Shown here: in pieces, positions 1-10,882 of the stretch
Layout of the letters: every line of letters begins with the position of its first letter
Position numbering within the stretch: position 1 is the first letter of the stretch
Source of the DNA: Litsea cubeba
Taxonomy: Eukaryota; Streptophyta; Magnoliopsida; Laurales; Lauraceae
Length of the DNA: 64,000 bases
Assembly: GCA_012931725.1 (NCBI GenBank)
Contig: CM022949.1
Span: 47,534,980 to 47,598,979 of the forward strand
Direction of reading: 5' to 3'
Made by a program: the position numbers and the translations under genes
Notes under the pieces: model-generated
Database searches by the model: none
The model's input: the letters and a program-made list of their open reading frames with translations, nothing else
What the model was told of the DNA's origin: nothing

Positions 1-1353
1 TTGCTCTTAATCACGTTTCATATTCAATTGGTAATCAATTGGTATCATTTTCAATTAGAATCTATATCCAATTGGTATCATATCTTGAGTTTGTGATAGA
101 CCTTGTGTACATTGGATTGAACTTGATAGTAATATGTCTTTGTTCCATGACACATTCCATTAGCATCATAATCTCCATGTTTGCCACCTCTCATGCTCCT
201 ATAGGTAAATCACATGACCACCATGTTTATGTTTTCATAATTTTGGTTGGTTAATGATGAGGTTTGGCTTCATGATTGAACTTCATTTCATTCATCTTGC
301 ACATGATAAGTCATATTTCATGATTGGATGAAATGATTTCAAAATCTTCAAAGCATATGATTTTCATAGTTAGATTGTTTGTTGCTATGTTTGAGTAAAC
401 CCCATCTCATCATGGATAGCTCTAATTTGGATGAACCCTAAAAGGTGTATTCCTTAAATACATTTTAGAGTGATTGAGTTAATAGTTTTATCCTTGAATC
501 TCAATTGATATATTTTTTTTATTTCAATTGATATCCATGATAGTTTATCTCCTTTTGAACTTGCTCTCTAATTATCCTATAGCTTATCCGTCAATTGGTA
601 TCTTTATATTGGTAATTTGATCAATTTGAACTTTATAGTCAATTATCATTATCAATTGGTATCTAATTCTTCTCTTGAAGTTAACCCTCAATTGGTTAAA
701 CCATCTTCTTCTTGCACCTATTAGTTAAATCCTTGTCAAAAGTTTGACAAAAGAAGAGTATGGATTGCGGGGGAGTAAATCTTCTATTGAAGCATTAGAG
801 TTGATCAAATTCACTCTTATATTGACTCTGTACCCTTACAGCCTATCTACCCATGCATGATGTCCTGTTATATATTTCATTTTCGATTACTTTTGTTAAC
901 AGGTACTACTAAAGGTATTTTCCTTGTTTCATGTGTGTAGGTACCACTCTTCAATTGATACCTTTGCAATTTAATGGCAAAGGGGGAGAAAGCTCTCAAG
1001 TTTAATGGCAAAGAGGGAGAAAGAATTAAGGGGGAGAAAGAGTATTCAAGCTACCCAAAGGGAGAGAACGCATGGTCATAGGGGGAGAAGATGATGGAAG
1101 AAAGAGCTTGGAAGCTAAAGAAGATGCTTGGTCTAAAGAAAGGAAGATGAAGAGAAAGCTTGAAGATAGATCAAGCTCCAAGCATCAAGAAGAAAGAAGA
1201 ATGAAGCTAGAGCCCAAGCTAAAGTGAAGAAGCATCCAAGAAGATTTCAAGGATTGTCCAGCCAAGGAGGAGCTGAAGACTGTGTGAAAATTTAGTGTTG
1301 AGTAAAGTTTGCCAACATATAAAAGGTTTGCCATCAAATTGCAAAGGGGAGAT
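1..1353 (+). other. 3' non-coding spacer of a copia retrotransposon
   Basis: No credible coding region is seen. The first 700 bases repeat CAATTGGTATC-like motifs (for example near 25, 34, 68, 590 and 650). From about 970 to 1090 the strand is rich in GGGGGAGAA-like purine blocks, and from 1100 to 1270 it is AAGA-rich. This composition and the position directly before a polypurine tract and LTR fit the region between pol and the 3' LTR of a SIRE/Maximus-type copia element whose body lies left of the window. The lineage is inferred from general resemblance. Confidence 0.6.
1342..1353 (+). promoter_or_regulatory. Polypurine tract before 3' LTR
   Basis: The bases CAAAGGGGAGAT sit immediately before an LTR that begins TGCTAGGG. 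A purine run of this kind next to the LTR is the usual plus-strand priming site of copia elements. It fixes the left edge of the LTR and its plus orientation. Confidence 0.7.
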
Positions 1354-3155
1354 TGCTAGGGATTTTGTGTATTGCAATTTGATGGATGCATTATCATTTT
1401 AGCATCTCATGAATTTTCACACATGCATTGCGTTATAAATCTTGAAATCTAGATTTATACATGCATTGTTTTAAATATTGCAAATCTTTTAGGTTGTGCA
1501 TGTTTTGGATTTAAATCTTGGATGCATTTATTTTTGAAAAGAATTTTTACAAATCGAGCTAGCCTTTGTTTCAAAGTTTCAAATTATTTTTGGCAAATGT
1601 TTCATGATTTTAAAAGCACTTAGATGATTTAAAATCATGTTTCCAAGCTTGGTTTAATGGCCCAAAAATCTCCTCAAGAAAATACTTTAAAATATGTAAA
1701 GTTGGGATTTTTTGTCTAAGGCTATCGGTCAACCGACGTCAAGCTGTCGGTTAACCGACAGTGGAATCGAGGCAAACCAAGACCTCTGTCGGTTCCATTT
1801 CCAGAGACCTACAATTTTCAGAAATTTTCTGTCGGTTCAGGTGTCGGTTCATGTCGGTCAACCGACAGATGTACAACGGTAAATTTTATGACCATTTGGA
1901 CTTGACCGTTGAGGTATCGGTCGACCGACACCAACCGACAGGTAGCCATTTGACCACTTTTTCTATAAAAGCAACGTCATTCCTTTGGCCAAAGTTGATG
2001 ATTTTTAAGCCATTCTTGAAGAGCTTTGAGGCCAAAGAAAGGGAAAGAGCTAAGGAAGGCTAATGGTCAATTAGGAAAGCTAAAGCTTGGATTAATGAAG
2101 TTAAACAACCAAGTAAGCTTTACCTTTTATTAATCATATGTTTTATGCTTTGTCGAAATTATTGGTAAATGATTTTTAGCATATAAACTATGATGTGTTG
2201 AATCCTCTACTTCTTTAATCTTTGATTTAAGTCTTTGGATTCTTCACCTTTGATTCAAACCAAGTTTTGTTTTAAAACTTTATAAAACATATTTTGTTAA
2301 AACCTTTGATTTGTTTGATAACATGGTTCTTTAACTTGTTTGAATCATCATTGTTGTTTTCATTCATTTGAACTTTTGTTAAACACATTTGTTTTTGAAA
2401 ACAACATTGCACATGCATCACATGTTTAGGCTTAATTAATTTCATACAACTGGTGAATCTTTTGATTTTCATATCATCTACAAGTTTGCAATTTGTACAT
2501 GTGATTTGCATATCACTTCAATCATATCTTTATGTGCATGAACTTTAAAATGCTTTGAGCATATGTTGATTGAGCCTCAATTGTAAACTTGATTGAAGTA
2601 TCCACACACACACTTCATGAGCATTCATCTTTGCATTCATTAGTGTTTGTGTGAGTTGATTTTACACTTTCTTATCCGCCTATTCTAGAGGCAAATTAAT
2701 TGAGCTTAAATTGTAATCTCTTAGAGTGTTTTGTCAATATACTTTCTTTGAGAGAAATCATTTGCTTGTAAGGTTATTGCTTATCCATATAAAAGCAATG
2801 TATATAGGTTGTTGTTTAACCTAAAAAAGCAACATTGTAAGGTTATTGCTTATCCTTAGAAAGCATATTGTAAAGGTTATTGCTTAGCCTTTTGAAAAGC
2901 ATAATAGTGGAAATCCGATGGGGTGTTGAGTCACAAGCCGGTAGTGGATGTAGGCATTGAGGCCGAACCACTATAAATCTTTGTGTAGTGGTAATTGATT
3001 TGTGGTGATTGTATTTGTTAAGCTTCCGAATTTTATTTGATAATCATCACATGTGACTAGTTTGTTTTAATTAAGTTAAAATTGGTCATAATTAGTCATT
3101 AAGTGTAGATCATCCTATTCACCCCCCTCTAGGGTTAGGATCCCTTGGACTTTCA
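1354..3155 (+). repeat. 3' LTR of a copia element, plus orientation
   Basis: The segment starts TG after the polypurine tract and ends CA in a CCCCCCTCTAGGG...TTGGACTTTCA context, which is the common 3' end of SIRE/Maximus-like LTRs. Its length is 1,802 bp. It holds a TATA box (TATAAAA at 1964-1970) about 610 bp from the start, a cluster of self-complementary CGGT motifs just upstream (1725-1945), and degenerate repeats of about 50 bp containing TTGTAAGGTTATTGCTTA at 2765-2905. The partner LTR is outside the window, so the target duplication cannot be checked. Confidence 0.75.
1725..1970 (+). promoter_or_regulatory. U3 promoter region: palindromic CGGT cluster plus TATA box
   Basis: Perfect or near-perfect inverted motifs are TCGGTCAACCGA (1725-1736), TGTCGGTTAACCGACA (1745-1760), TGTCGGTCAACCGACA (1852-1867) and TCGGTCGACCGA (1917-1928), with extra half-sites GTCGGTTC and CAACCGACAG between them. 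TATAAAA follows at 1964-1970. The position inside the U3 part of an LTR suggests a cis-regulatory array. The binding factor, if any, is unknown. Confidence 0.6.
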
Positions 3156-3527
3156 TAAGACCCATCTAAGATGACTTTCATGGACGCCAAAGATGTTTGC
3201 CACTTGGATTAAATGGCCTTCGTTTGAATCCCAAATAAGAATTCAAAGAACCCATTTCTTTCCTTCATTTTGAGCTTGTTGGCTGCCGTCTCATCATCCA
3301 TTGTATTTAAATACGTAGAAATTGGAATGATGTTACTATAATCGAAATAATTCAAATTTATGAAAAAGAGTAATGAAACCACCATTATTGTTCTCTACCT
3401 TGGTTTGCATTTTCTCTTTTTTACCTTGGAACCTACATTTGTAATGTCATCTACATGAATGAAATGTAGTGTATAATTTGGTACTGCAATTTTTCGCTAA
3501 TGAATATATGTTCTTTCAATGATTAGG
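3156..3527. other. No gene seen; flank between copia LTR and MULE
   Basis: AT-rich sequence without a supported reading frame. It lies directly 5' of the MULE transposase start and probably includes that element's upstream region. I could not identify terminal inverted repeats by eye. Confidence 0.4.
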
Positions 3528-6240
3528 ATGTCTGGTGATGAATTAATAGCGATATTCCACTATGAAGGTGATCTTGAGTTTGACATGATTCATCCATTAT
3601 ATAAAGGTAGAAAGCAGAAGATGAGGTTTATTCGAAGTGATCTAACATTTGACTCGCTTGTAAAAGTTGTTTACGAAACATCACATTGAGAGGGTGACCA
3701 CAAAGACATAAGCATACATTATCTACATCACAATGCAGAGTGTTTTCATTGGTTGGCATCGAAGATGATAATGATATTAAGTGCATGCTTACACTCTCAA
3801 GAGCGGAAACAAATGGGATTTATCTATACATCAATAAAAGACCAGTTGGTTCTGGTCTTGGTATTGGACATGAACCAAGGTATGCATGTTTACAAAGATT
3901 TTCCTAAGCAACATATTCATGTCAGTGTATTAGCATAAGTATACATTATTTATTCAATATTTTTCTGACATTTATCATGTACTCTTTGAAGGTCGCATGG
4001 GTTGCTAAAGCGTCCGATGCTAGATAAGAAATTTGCGAGAACAGACGACAGTCATGATGCAAAGAGGAAGGCTCCATATTTCTGAGACACAACATTTTCC
4101 ACTGTAAACCTCAGCGAAGATTACGACATCAAATTCTCCTCCGAACTGAACAATCCAAAGGGTGAATTGGCCCAAGAGAGTGATATCACCTTTCACACGT
4201 ACATTGATGCAGTAGAGAGTGATGATGAGGTAGAAGCCATCAACATAGAATCTGAGTACCCTGGTAGTCGTACTCATGGCGGTGCATGCCTTAGGGCGGC
4301 TGTGAAGGCGAAGTCAAATGTAAAACTACCGCCAACCCACAAGCGTGAGGTTATTTTTAAAGATAGCATGGAGCCCATACAAGTCGATCACCATAGAGGT
4401 AATACTCATGTGGGAGTAAGCCTTAGAGGGATCGTGAATATGAAATCAAATGTTGGGGAGCCATCAGCGCAGAGGCATGAAATTATTTCTGAAGATGACA
4501 TGGTTCCAGATGAGTTGCCTACAGACTTGTACCATAGTACTTCGCGTGAGATGTGGTTAGGGTGCGAGTTTCCGGATCGCGAGAATTTAGGAGGACTTTA
4601 GCCAAGTTTGCAATATACAACAACTTCGAGCTATTGCATCTAAAGACAAGTCAGTTCAAAGTGACAGCACGTTGTAAGGACCGGGATTGTCCATGGCACG
4701 TCCATGCGTTTATAATTGAGAGTGGACCCCGGTTTAAGGTCCAAACCTACAACTCTGCCCATAAATGTTCAAAACCAATGATGGGCACGACACATAGGCA
4801 GGCGTCTTCTGAGTCAATTGCAGAGTACATTTTGGATAAAGTCTGTCTAAATAATAATTTGAGACCGAAGGAGATAATGAATGATTATCAGATGGAGTTT
4901 GGGATTACTATATCGTACCGGAATATCGCTAGAGAAATGGCACTTCGTATCGTCCGAGGTTCATACGAAGATTCCTTCAAAATCCTTCCATTGTACTATG
5001 CTGAGTTGAAGATGATGAACCCAGATAGTGTGACTAATATCCAGACCTCCGACGATGACAGGTTTAAGAGTTTTTTTTGGGCTTTTGCTCCTTCCATTCG
5101 TGCTTTCACATCATCTCTCAGGCCAATGATTGCAGTCGATGGATCACATCTTCGTGGTAAGTACACCAGCATGTTGTTGGTAGCTGTAACAGTAGATGTA
5201 AATCAACAGCTCTTTCCAATCGCGTTTGCATTCGCAGAGGCCGAGAGACGTGACAGCTGGGAGTGGTTCATCGCAAATGTGAGTTTGTCACTTGGAGAAC
5301 CAATGAATCTTACCATCGTATCTGATCGACAAAAGGGACTTATGCCTATGCTTGCAAACGTCACGCCCACTGCTGCTCATTACTACTGTTGTCGCCATCT
5401 CACAGAGAACATCAAGACAAAATTCAATGATTCGGCAATTGTCATGAAGTTTTGGTGCGCTGCAAAGGCTTAAAGGGCTTGTGAGCATGATGCGTTCATG
5501 GAAGAAAACATGGCTGTAAATATAGAGGCATATAATTACATACATGCATTTGGCAGGCAACATTGGGCAAATGCTTTTATTAAGGGCAGGCAGTATGACA
5601 TGCTTACAAGCAATGCTGCCGAATGCACAAACAACATGTTAAAGGATACCAGAGTTCTTCCAATTATGAAACAGGTTGAAGAGATAAGGGTCAAACTAAT
5701 GGAGGTCTTCCAAAAAAGATAGGCCGGTTCTTTGATTGTTAGTACTCGTTTAACGCTATATGCTGAGAAACAATTGAGCCATGAAACTGAAGAAGCACGT
5801 AGGTTGCATGTGTGTGTTGCCGGGTTAGAAGAGTTTCAAGTTCGGTCCATAAGCTACGTTGACATTGTTCACTTCGATCGTCGGACTTGCACTTGCCGCA
5901 AGTGGCAAATTATTGGAATCCCGTGCTCACATGCCATCGTGGGTATGAGGTTGAGAAACAGAAATCCATATGATTTTTGTGAGGATTGTTATATTGCAAG
6001 TAAGTACCAGTCAACATACAAAGAGGATATTCATGTTACACGTGACAGCAAATAGTGGAAGCACGTATCAGATGAGAGAGTCTTGCCTCCTCTATCTTCA
6101 AAACAACCCGGTAGACCAAAGAAAAATAGAATTCGTACTGAAGATCGATATAGAGAGCGTAGGGTGGTTACTTGCTCTCATTGTAATGAATGAGGTCACA
6201 ATCGGGCCTCATGCAGGAACCCGCCCCGTCCCTAAAATGC
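3528..6240 (+). pseudogene. Mutator-like (MULE/MuDR) transposase pseudogene
   Basis: The N-terminal part (3528-3938) begins MSGDELIAIF and resembles the PB1-like head of plant MULE proteins. An acidic linker lies at 4167-4600. From 4553 a single frame runs to 6240. It holds the MuDR DNA-binding region (EFRRTLAKFAIYNNFELL, with CKDRDCPWHVHA), the MULE transposase core with Asp in MIAVDGSH (about residue 196) and in VSDRQKG (about residue 258), YYCCRHL, a SWIM zinc finger (CTCRKWQIIGIPCSHAI, near 5887-5940), the tail motif KQPGRPKK, and a CX2CX4HX4C knuckle at 6173-6217. In-frame stops fall at 5471, 5720, 6053 and 6191, the last inside the knuckle. A one-base frameshift near 4585 separates the linker from the core. 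A stop also interrupts the N-terminal part near 3688. It cannot make a full protein. Confidence 0.88.
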
Positions 6241-7174
6241 ATAGATGGCTGCGGATGTTGGTGTTTTACAAGACATTTTGACCAATAGAAGTACATACCT
6301 GATGTTTTCTTTGCCGTTTTCAACATACTAGGACTTCTATATGTTTTGGAGGCTCTATGAAACAAATACTTTGTATAGGATTTGAAACAAATATTTTGTT
6401 GTTCAAAGCTGTATGGTCACAAAGTGTAATGAATGGTTGTTCAATTGAATATAAAGTATTTTGTCTTATATTGGTATTGTTTCGTACCAAGATTAGAATT
6501 TCAGAATTGTTCGGGTGCGAATTATTCAAGTTTTCTATGTGTGATCTCTTTTGTTGTAAAGATTATTTCTTATCATTATCTACATTTAAAAAAAAAACGC
6601 ACACAATTGCTGGATAATAGTAGAAAAACAATTGAGAATAAGTGACGCTAGCGTCACTCTGTGGAAAATTAAGTTACTGTTGGACGACGCTAGTGCGCTC
6701 CTTGCAGTATTTTTTTTAAATTTGTTGATTTCAAGTGTGCAAAATGCACAACAACAATCCGTGTCAAGTCATCTCAATACTTCTCAATTATTATCTACGT
6801 TCATACAACTTCAAAACACCACCCATGCAGCCACTCACATCCATATTTTACGGATTTCCATCCACCAAAGAAAATCTAACTTTTGAAGCATAAAAAAAGT
6901 CCAAGACAATGGATCAAATAGATCAAAATACATTGACGCCCACATGTCACTAAACTATACAAGATTAATTACATTGGGTCAAAGGATCAATGCCCCTAAA
7001 CCATAAAGGATTAACTACAATTCATTGAGTCAAAGGATCAATACCCAAACTGTGACTGTTAAGCTTCCAACTGTATCCATATATGTCGACCATAATCTTG
7101 CTCCTAAAATACATTATGTCTGATTGTTTGAAGTTGATCTCTTTACGCGCCGCACAATGCTCAGCGAAGGCCAA
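6241..7174. other. No gene seen; AT-rich interval with a palindrome and short repeats
   Basis: No supported gene. It contains the perfect 18-bp palindrome AGTGACGCTAGCGTCACT at 6641-6658, with a related half (GACGACGCTAGTGCG) about 30 bp further on. About two degenerate copies of a 50-bp unit (...TTGGGTCAAAGGATCAATGCCC) occur at 6953-7053. The first part is probably the 3' side of the MULE. Confidence 0.4.
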
Positions 7175-8000
7175 TGATAGACCGCGCTTCAATGCCTGGT
7201 CCTACCGAGGTCGGCGGACGTGGGAGTCCGTTGGGTCCGACCCTTTCGTAACCAGGGGGTAAGGGCGTGCATTAACTTTTTTTTTTGTGTGGGTGTGCCA
7301 GATTTTCTATTTTACTTGGAATTGCAAGTGGTGATCCGGAGATCAACCTTCACAAGTAAAAAGAAAATCAACTTCTTTCAAGTTTTCCATTGCACATATA
7401 TTTAAGAAAAGAGATATTTTTTTGATTTGCCGTGAAAGGCGATTGTTTGGCATTTATAGCCGATTTTGGCGTTTATAGCCGATTTTGGCGTTTATAGCCG
7501 ATTTACAATCATTATCAATAATGAAAGACAAGAGTTGCGATTTTTGTCTCTTTTAAAAAAATACAAACTACAATGAAAAGCAAGAAAATGAGGATCTAAC
7601 TTCTCAGGAGATTGTGGGGGACCTGTTAAGATTGACGGTTGCATGCCATATGTGGACTTCGCCATCATCCATGCAGATGAGAACAGAGGATGCTATTGAT
7701 TCGCTTGGCTTGGCTATAACCTCGGGTTTTTAGAGAACAAAGACCAAAAGGAGGTCTTATGTCCAATAAAAAGCCGAGTAGACGGGCTGAAAAGCTACGC
7801 CTAAGCCATTTAGAGGCAGAAGGAGAAGGCAAGGACCTTAGGGGGGGGGGTACCCCCCAAGGGACTTTTGTCACCTTGTAGCGGTGGTTGGTGTAGAACT
7901 GCCGCAGAGTTTTCTCTCTTTTCCTTCTCTGAATTTCTGTGCTTTATTCGTGTCTCTGTGTTTTTTTCCCGTCTTCCGATCTGGAATTCTTTGGAATGCT

Positions 8001-8012
8001 CTCCTATTTATA
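8001..8012 (-). promoter_or_regulatory. TATA box of the Tat-like LTR
   Basis: The plus strand reads CTCCTATTTATA, which is TATAAATAGGAG on the minus strand, about 1.7 kb into the LTR in the element's own orientation. Sequence and placement fit the LTR promoter. Confidence 0.55.
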
Positions 8013-8906
8013 GGCTTTTAGGTAGCCATTTAGGAGGGTTTATGAGCCTTAATTGTCATAAAGCTACATAAAGGGAGGAGTTACAAGATTGAATTCTTTA
8101 TTTTGTAACTCCTTTTTCTTGGCTTCTGATTGGCCGGAGGAGATTGAGGGTATTTAATCGCCTTTAATCGCCATGATGGGAGGAGTTTCATGGGTTAAAT
8201 GCCATAAATCTCTTGACTTGTAACTCCTAGATACTTGCTTCTGATTGGTCCATCCAAAGAAATGGATTAATGACTGTAATAAAGCTAGTCAATTAATTGC
8301 ATTAAGTGGTCGCCGAGCAGTTGAAGAGTCGCGGGCCGTGCCGCGTCTTTTGGGATTCTTCTGGCGATGATCATCGATGGATCTTTATGTAGATCGACAT
8401 CGGATGACCATGTAACTTCAGGTGTTGGTTGCCAACAGCGGGTCGGTGCCATCTGTCCTGTCGATTTCTCGATCGGTCGGGTAGAAAGCACACTTTTTTG
8501 GTTGACCGGGTGGCGATCAATGTTATTTTCGATACTCTTGATGATTAACCCATGTTTTTGACTGATGTCAGAGGATTGGGTGTCTCAAAAGTATGAATTT
8601 TGAAAAATGCCGAGGCCGGACACTTCGAATCTCGAAAAAACGGTGAAAAATGGGGTTTCCTGGGCCCACCGGGCGATCCCGAGCCCCAGGGTCGCAGTTT
8701 GTCCCGTTTTGTGTCCCTTTTTGCTGTTTTTGGTTTCTTTTTTCTTCTGTATTTTTTCTTGACATTTTTATCATTTATTGGCCTGATTTCCCTGTAGAAA
8801 TCCTAATGAGAATCCTTGCATCTTGTTTTGCAAAGTTTCTAATTTTCTGAGAAAGCCGAAGACTTTGTCGCGCAGAGCTGCCAATTTTCCGTCAGAAGCT
8901 GAAAAT

Positions 8907-9640
8907 GGGTCAAACGATGTCGGAATGACTTGAAATTTGGGGTGAAGCCTGCTGAGCAATAATTAAGACCAACCATAGACTTTTGTTTGAGTTTTGAAGC
9001 TGTTTGTGGTCCTATTACCAGTAGACTTGCTTTTGTCGCGATGAAGATGTCGCTGTTTGATGTGCGGTCAACCGATGTCCGATTGACTTGAAATTTGACA
9101 GGGAACCTATTGGAATCATTTTAAGATGATCCATAGGCTCTGTCTTGGATACCATGGTCCCGGGGAGCTTCGCCGCCGAGAGGCCTGATTTGGCTTCCAA
9201 GCGTCAAAGTATGGTCAAATGTTGTCGAAATGACCTGAAATTTGATGTGTAGCCCTTTGTAAACATTTTGAAGCCGTCCATGTGCTCTATCTGATGAGTG
9301 ATGGCCTCGGTGGTTCTCACCGTCAAGAGGCTTGATTTAGATGTTCGAGGGTTGATGTAGGGTCAAACGTCGTCGGTTTGACTCGGAACTTGACGTGGAG
9401 CCTTTTGGATGTATTTTGAGACCATCTATCGGCTCCGATCGAAGATTTGGTGTCTCCGATGCTTTCGCCGCCGGGAGCTCCTTTTCAGTTGCCGAAGAAG
9501 CGAAGTTAGGCCAAATGATTTTGAAATGACCCGAAACTTCTTGTGTACTCCTCTTTTGGCTGTCTTGAAGGATCTTGCTGTTTTTATTTGATTCTGACAA
9601 GATTTGATTTTTTTGAAGTAACATTGCCTATTTATGGCAG
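8907..9640. repeat. Five degenerate tandem repeats of about 150 bp in the LTR U3
   Basis: A GGTCAAACGATGTCGGAATG / ACTTGAAATTTG core recurs at about 8907, 9066, 9212, 9361 and 9509, a spacing of 146-159 bp. Each copy also shares a downstream TTTTGGA...CCAT...GGCTC segment. Substitutions are many, so the array is old. In element orientation it lies upstream of the TATA box. Confidence 0.75.
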
Positions 9641-9702
9641 ATTGCGACTTCATGTAGCTCTTTGGATCTTGAAGAGGCAAAGTGACATTTTTGGTGTCAA
9701 CA

Positions 9703-9714
9703 AATGCCCCCTCG
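9703..9714 (-). promoter_or_regulatory. Polypurine tract of the Tat-like element
   Basis: The minus strand reads CGAGGGGGCATT immediately before the LTR start TGTTGACACC. This is the form expected of a gypsy plus-strand primer and it defines the LTR boundary. Confidence 0.75.
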
Positions 9715-10750
9715 AGGTACAGCGACGAGTTGCTTATCATTTGTAGTCGATGTGCCTCGAAGAGATTTGTGAAGGAGAGCCTGTGACTTGACCAAGAGTC
9801 TTTGAGCAGTCTTTCTTTTTGGTATTTGTAGCCTTTTGAGCTTCCAGGGGAATTTTATGGTAGTGAAAGGGATCACATACCATCTCGAGGCAAAGTTTTG
9901 AAGATGATATCAGGGATGTGGATTTGGGTTTTGACCTTGTGACCTAACAGGCTGTATGTGGCAGGTTAGGGGGTCGGGTATGGTTTTGACCGTGTGACCC
10001 AACAAACTGTATGTGGAATGTTGGGGGATCAATTTTGGTTTTGATCTTGTGACCTAACAGGCTGTATGTGGCAAGTTAGGGGATCAGGTTTTGGTTTTTG
10101 GTTTTGGTCTTGTGACCTAACAAGCTGTATGTGGCAAGTTAGGGGACCAGGATTTGGTTTGATTTTTGTGGAATGTCAATTTCAAGATTTTGGCTCAATT
10201 TGGTATATGAGGTCGGATGGTTTGATTTTTGGAAGCTCATGGGGCTTGGAATTCGCTTTTGTATGGTCGAATCAACTCAAAAGAGGCATGGAACCATTTT
10301 TGTATACTCTTGGTAAGAGGGATTTCTCTTTGACTAAAAGCCCAAATTTTTTTTTTTAAGTGCCTAGGTGGTCAAACCTGGCTCATATGGGCTAACCCAT
10401 GGGACCTTAAGCTTTTGAAATGGTTTAGATCTCATATGGTGTCATTTTTGTAAAGAATATCCAAAAACATCTCATTTGGATAGAGACTATCTAAGAATAT
10501 CTTTACTTGGAGAGAATCTCTCATGTTCCCTTTATTTTGGGATAGGATATCTCAAGATATCTTTGTTTTGGGAAAGAATCCTTCATTGATCCTATCTTTT
10601 GGGAGAAAATCTCTCGTTGATTTCTTTTTGGAATAAAATCCCTCAAGATATCTTTCTTTTGGGAAAGAATCTTTCTAATCTAATTCTTTTGGTAAGGTTA
10701 CTAATTAGTAACACTTACCTCTTTCTTCTTTCTTTCTTTGGTTTGCTCTC
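9715..10750. repeat. Repeat-rich region between 3' LTR and antisense gene
   Basis: From about 9930 to 10155 a unit of about 60 bp (TTGTGACCTAACAGGCTGTA followed by TGTGGCAAGTTAGGGG) occurs four times with differences. From 10440 to 10690 a looser repeat of GATATCTCAAGATATCTTT plus TTTTGGGAAAGAATC recurs. No gene on either strand is supported. The region precedes the TATA box of the antisense gene and may belong to its promoter. Confidence 0.65.
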
Positions 10751-10753
10751 TTC

Positions 10754-10760
10754 TATAAAA
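10754..10760 (+). promoter_or_regulatory. TATA box of antisense gene 1
   Basis: CTCTTCTATAAAAGCAAGGA sits about 130 bases before the ATG at 10883, with a CT-rich leader between. It is on the strand opposite to the retrotransposon's own genes, which supports separate transcription of the antisense gene. Confidence 0.6.
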
Positions 10761-10882
10761 GCAAGGAGGAGGTTGGATCTCTTGCTCTTATTACTTTCTT
10801 TTGCAACAATCCCAAGAGGGCTTCAACACCAAGAGTTCTTCTTCTTCAAGATCTTCAAGACTTTTCTTCTTCTTCTCCATCA

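Larger units (their letters stand above)
7175..9702 (-). repeat. 3' LTR of the Tat-like element
   Basis: It starts TGATAGACC and ends GTGTCAACA on the plus strand; on the minus strand the LTR therefore starts TGTTGACAC. The right edge is fixed by the adjoining polypurine tract. The left edge is fixed by similarity to 27537 onward and by the primer-site position there. Length is 2,528 bp. It contains three copies of a GGCATTTATAGCCGATTTT-like unit (about 7448-7503), a G-run at 7841-7851, a minus-strand TATA box at 8001-8012, and five degenerate repeats of about 150 bp at 8907-9640. Confidence 0.85.

Noticed and set aside
39..254. 71-residue hydrophobic open frame
   Set aside because: Low-complexity Ile/Val-rich translation of AT-rich retrotransposon spacer, with no known domain and no promoter.
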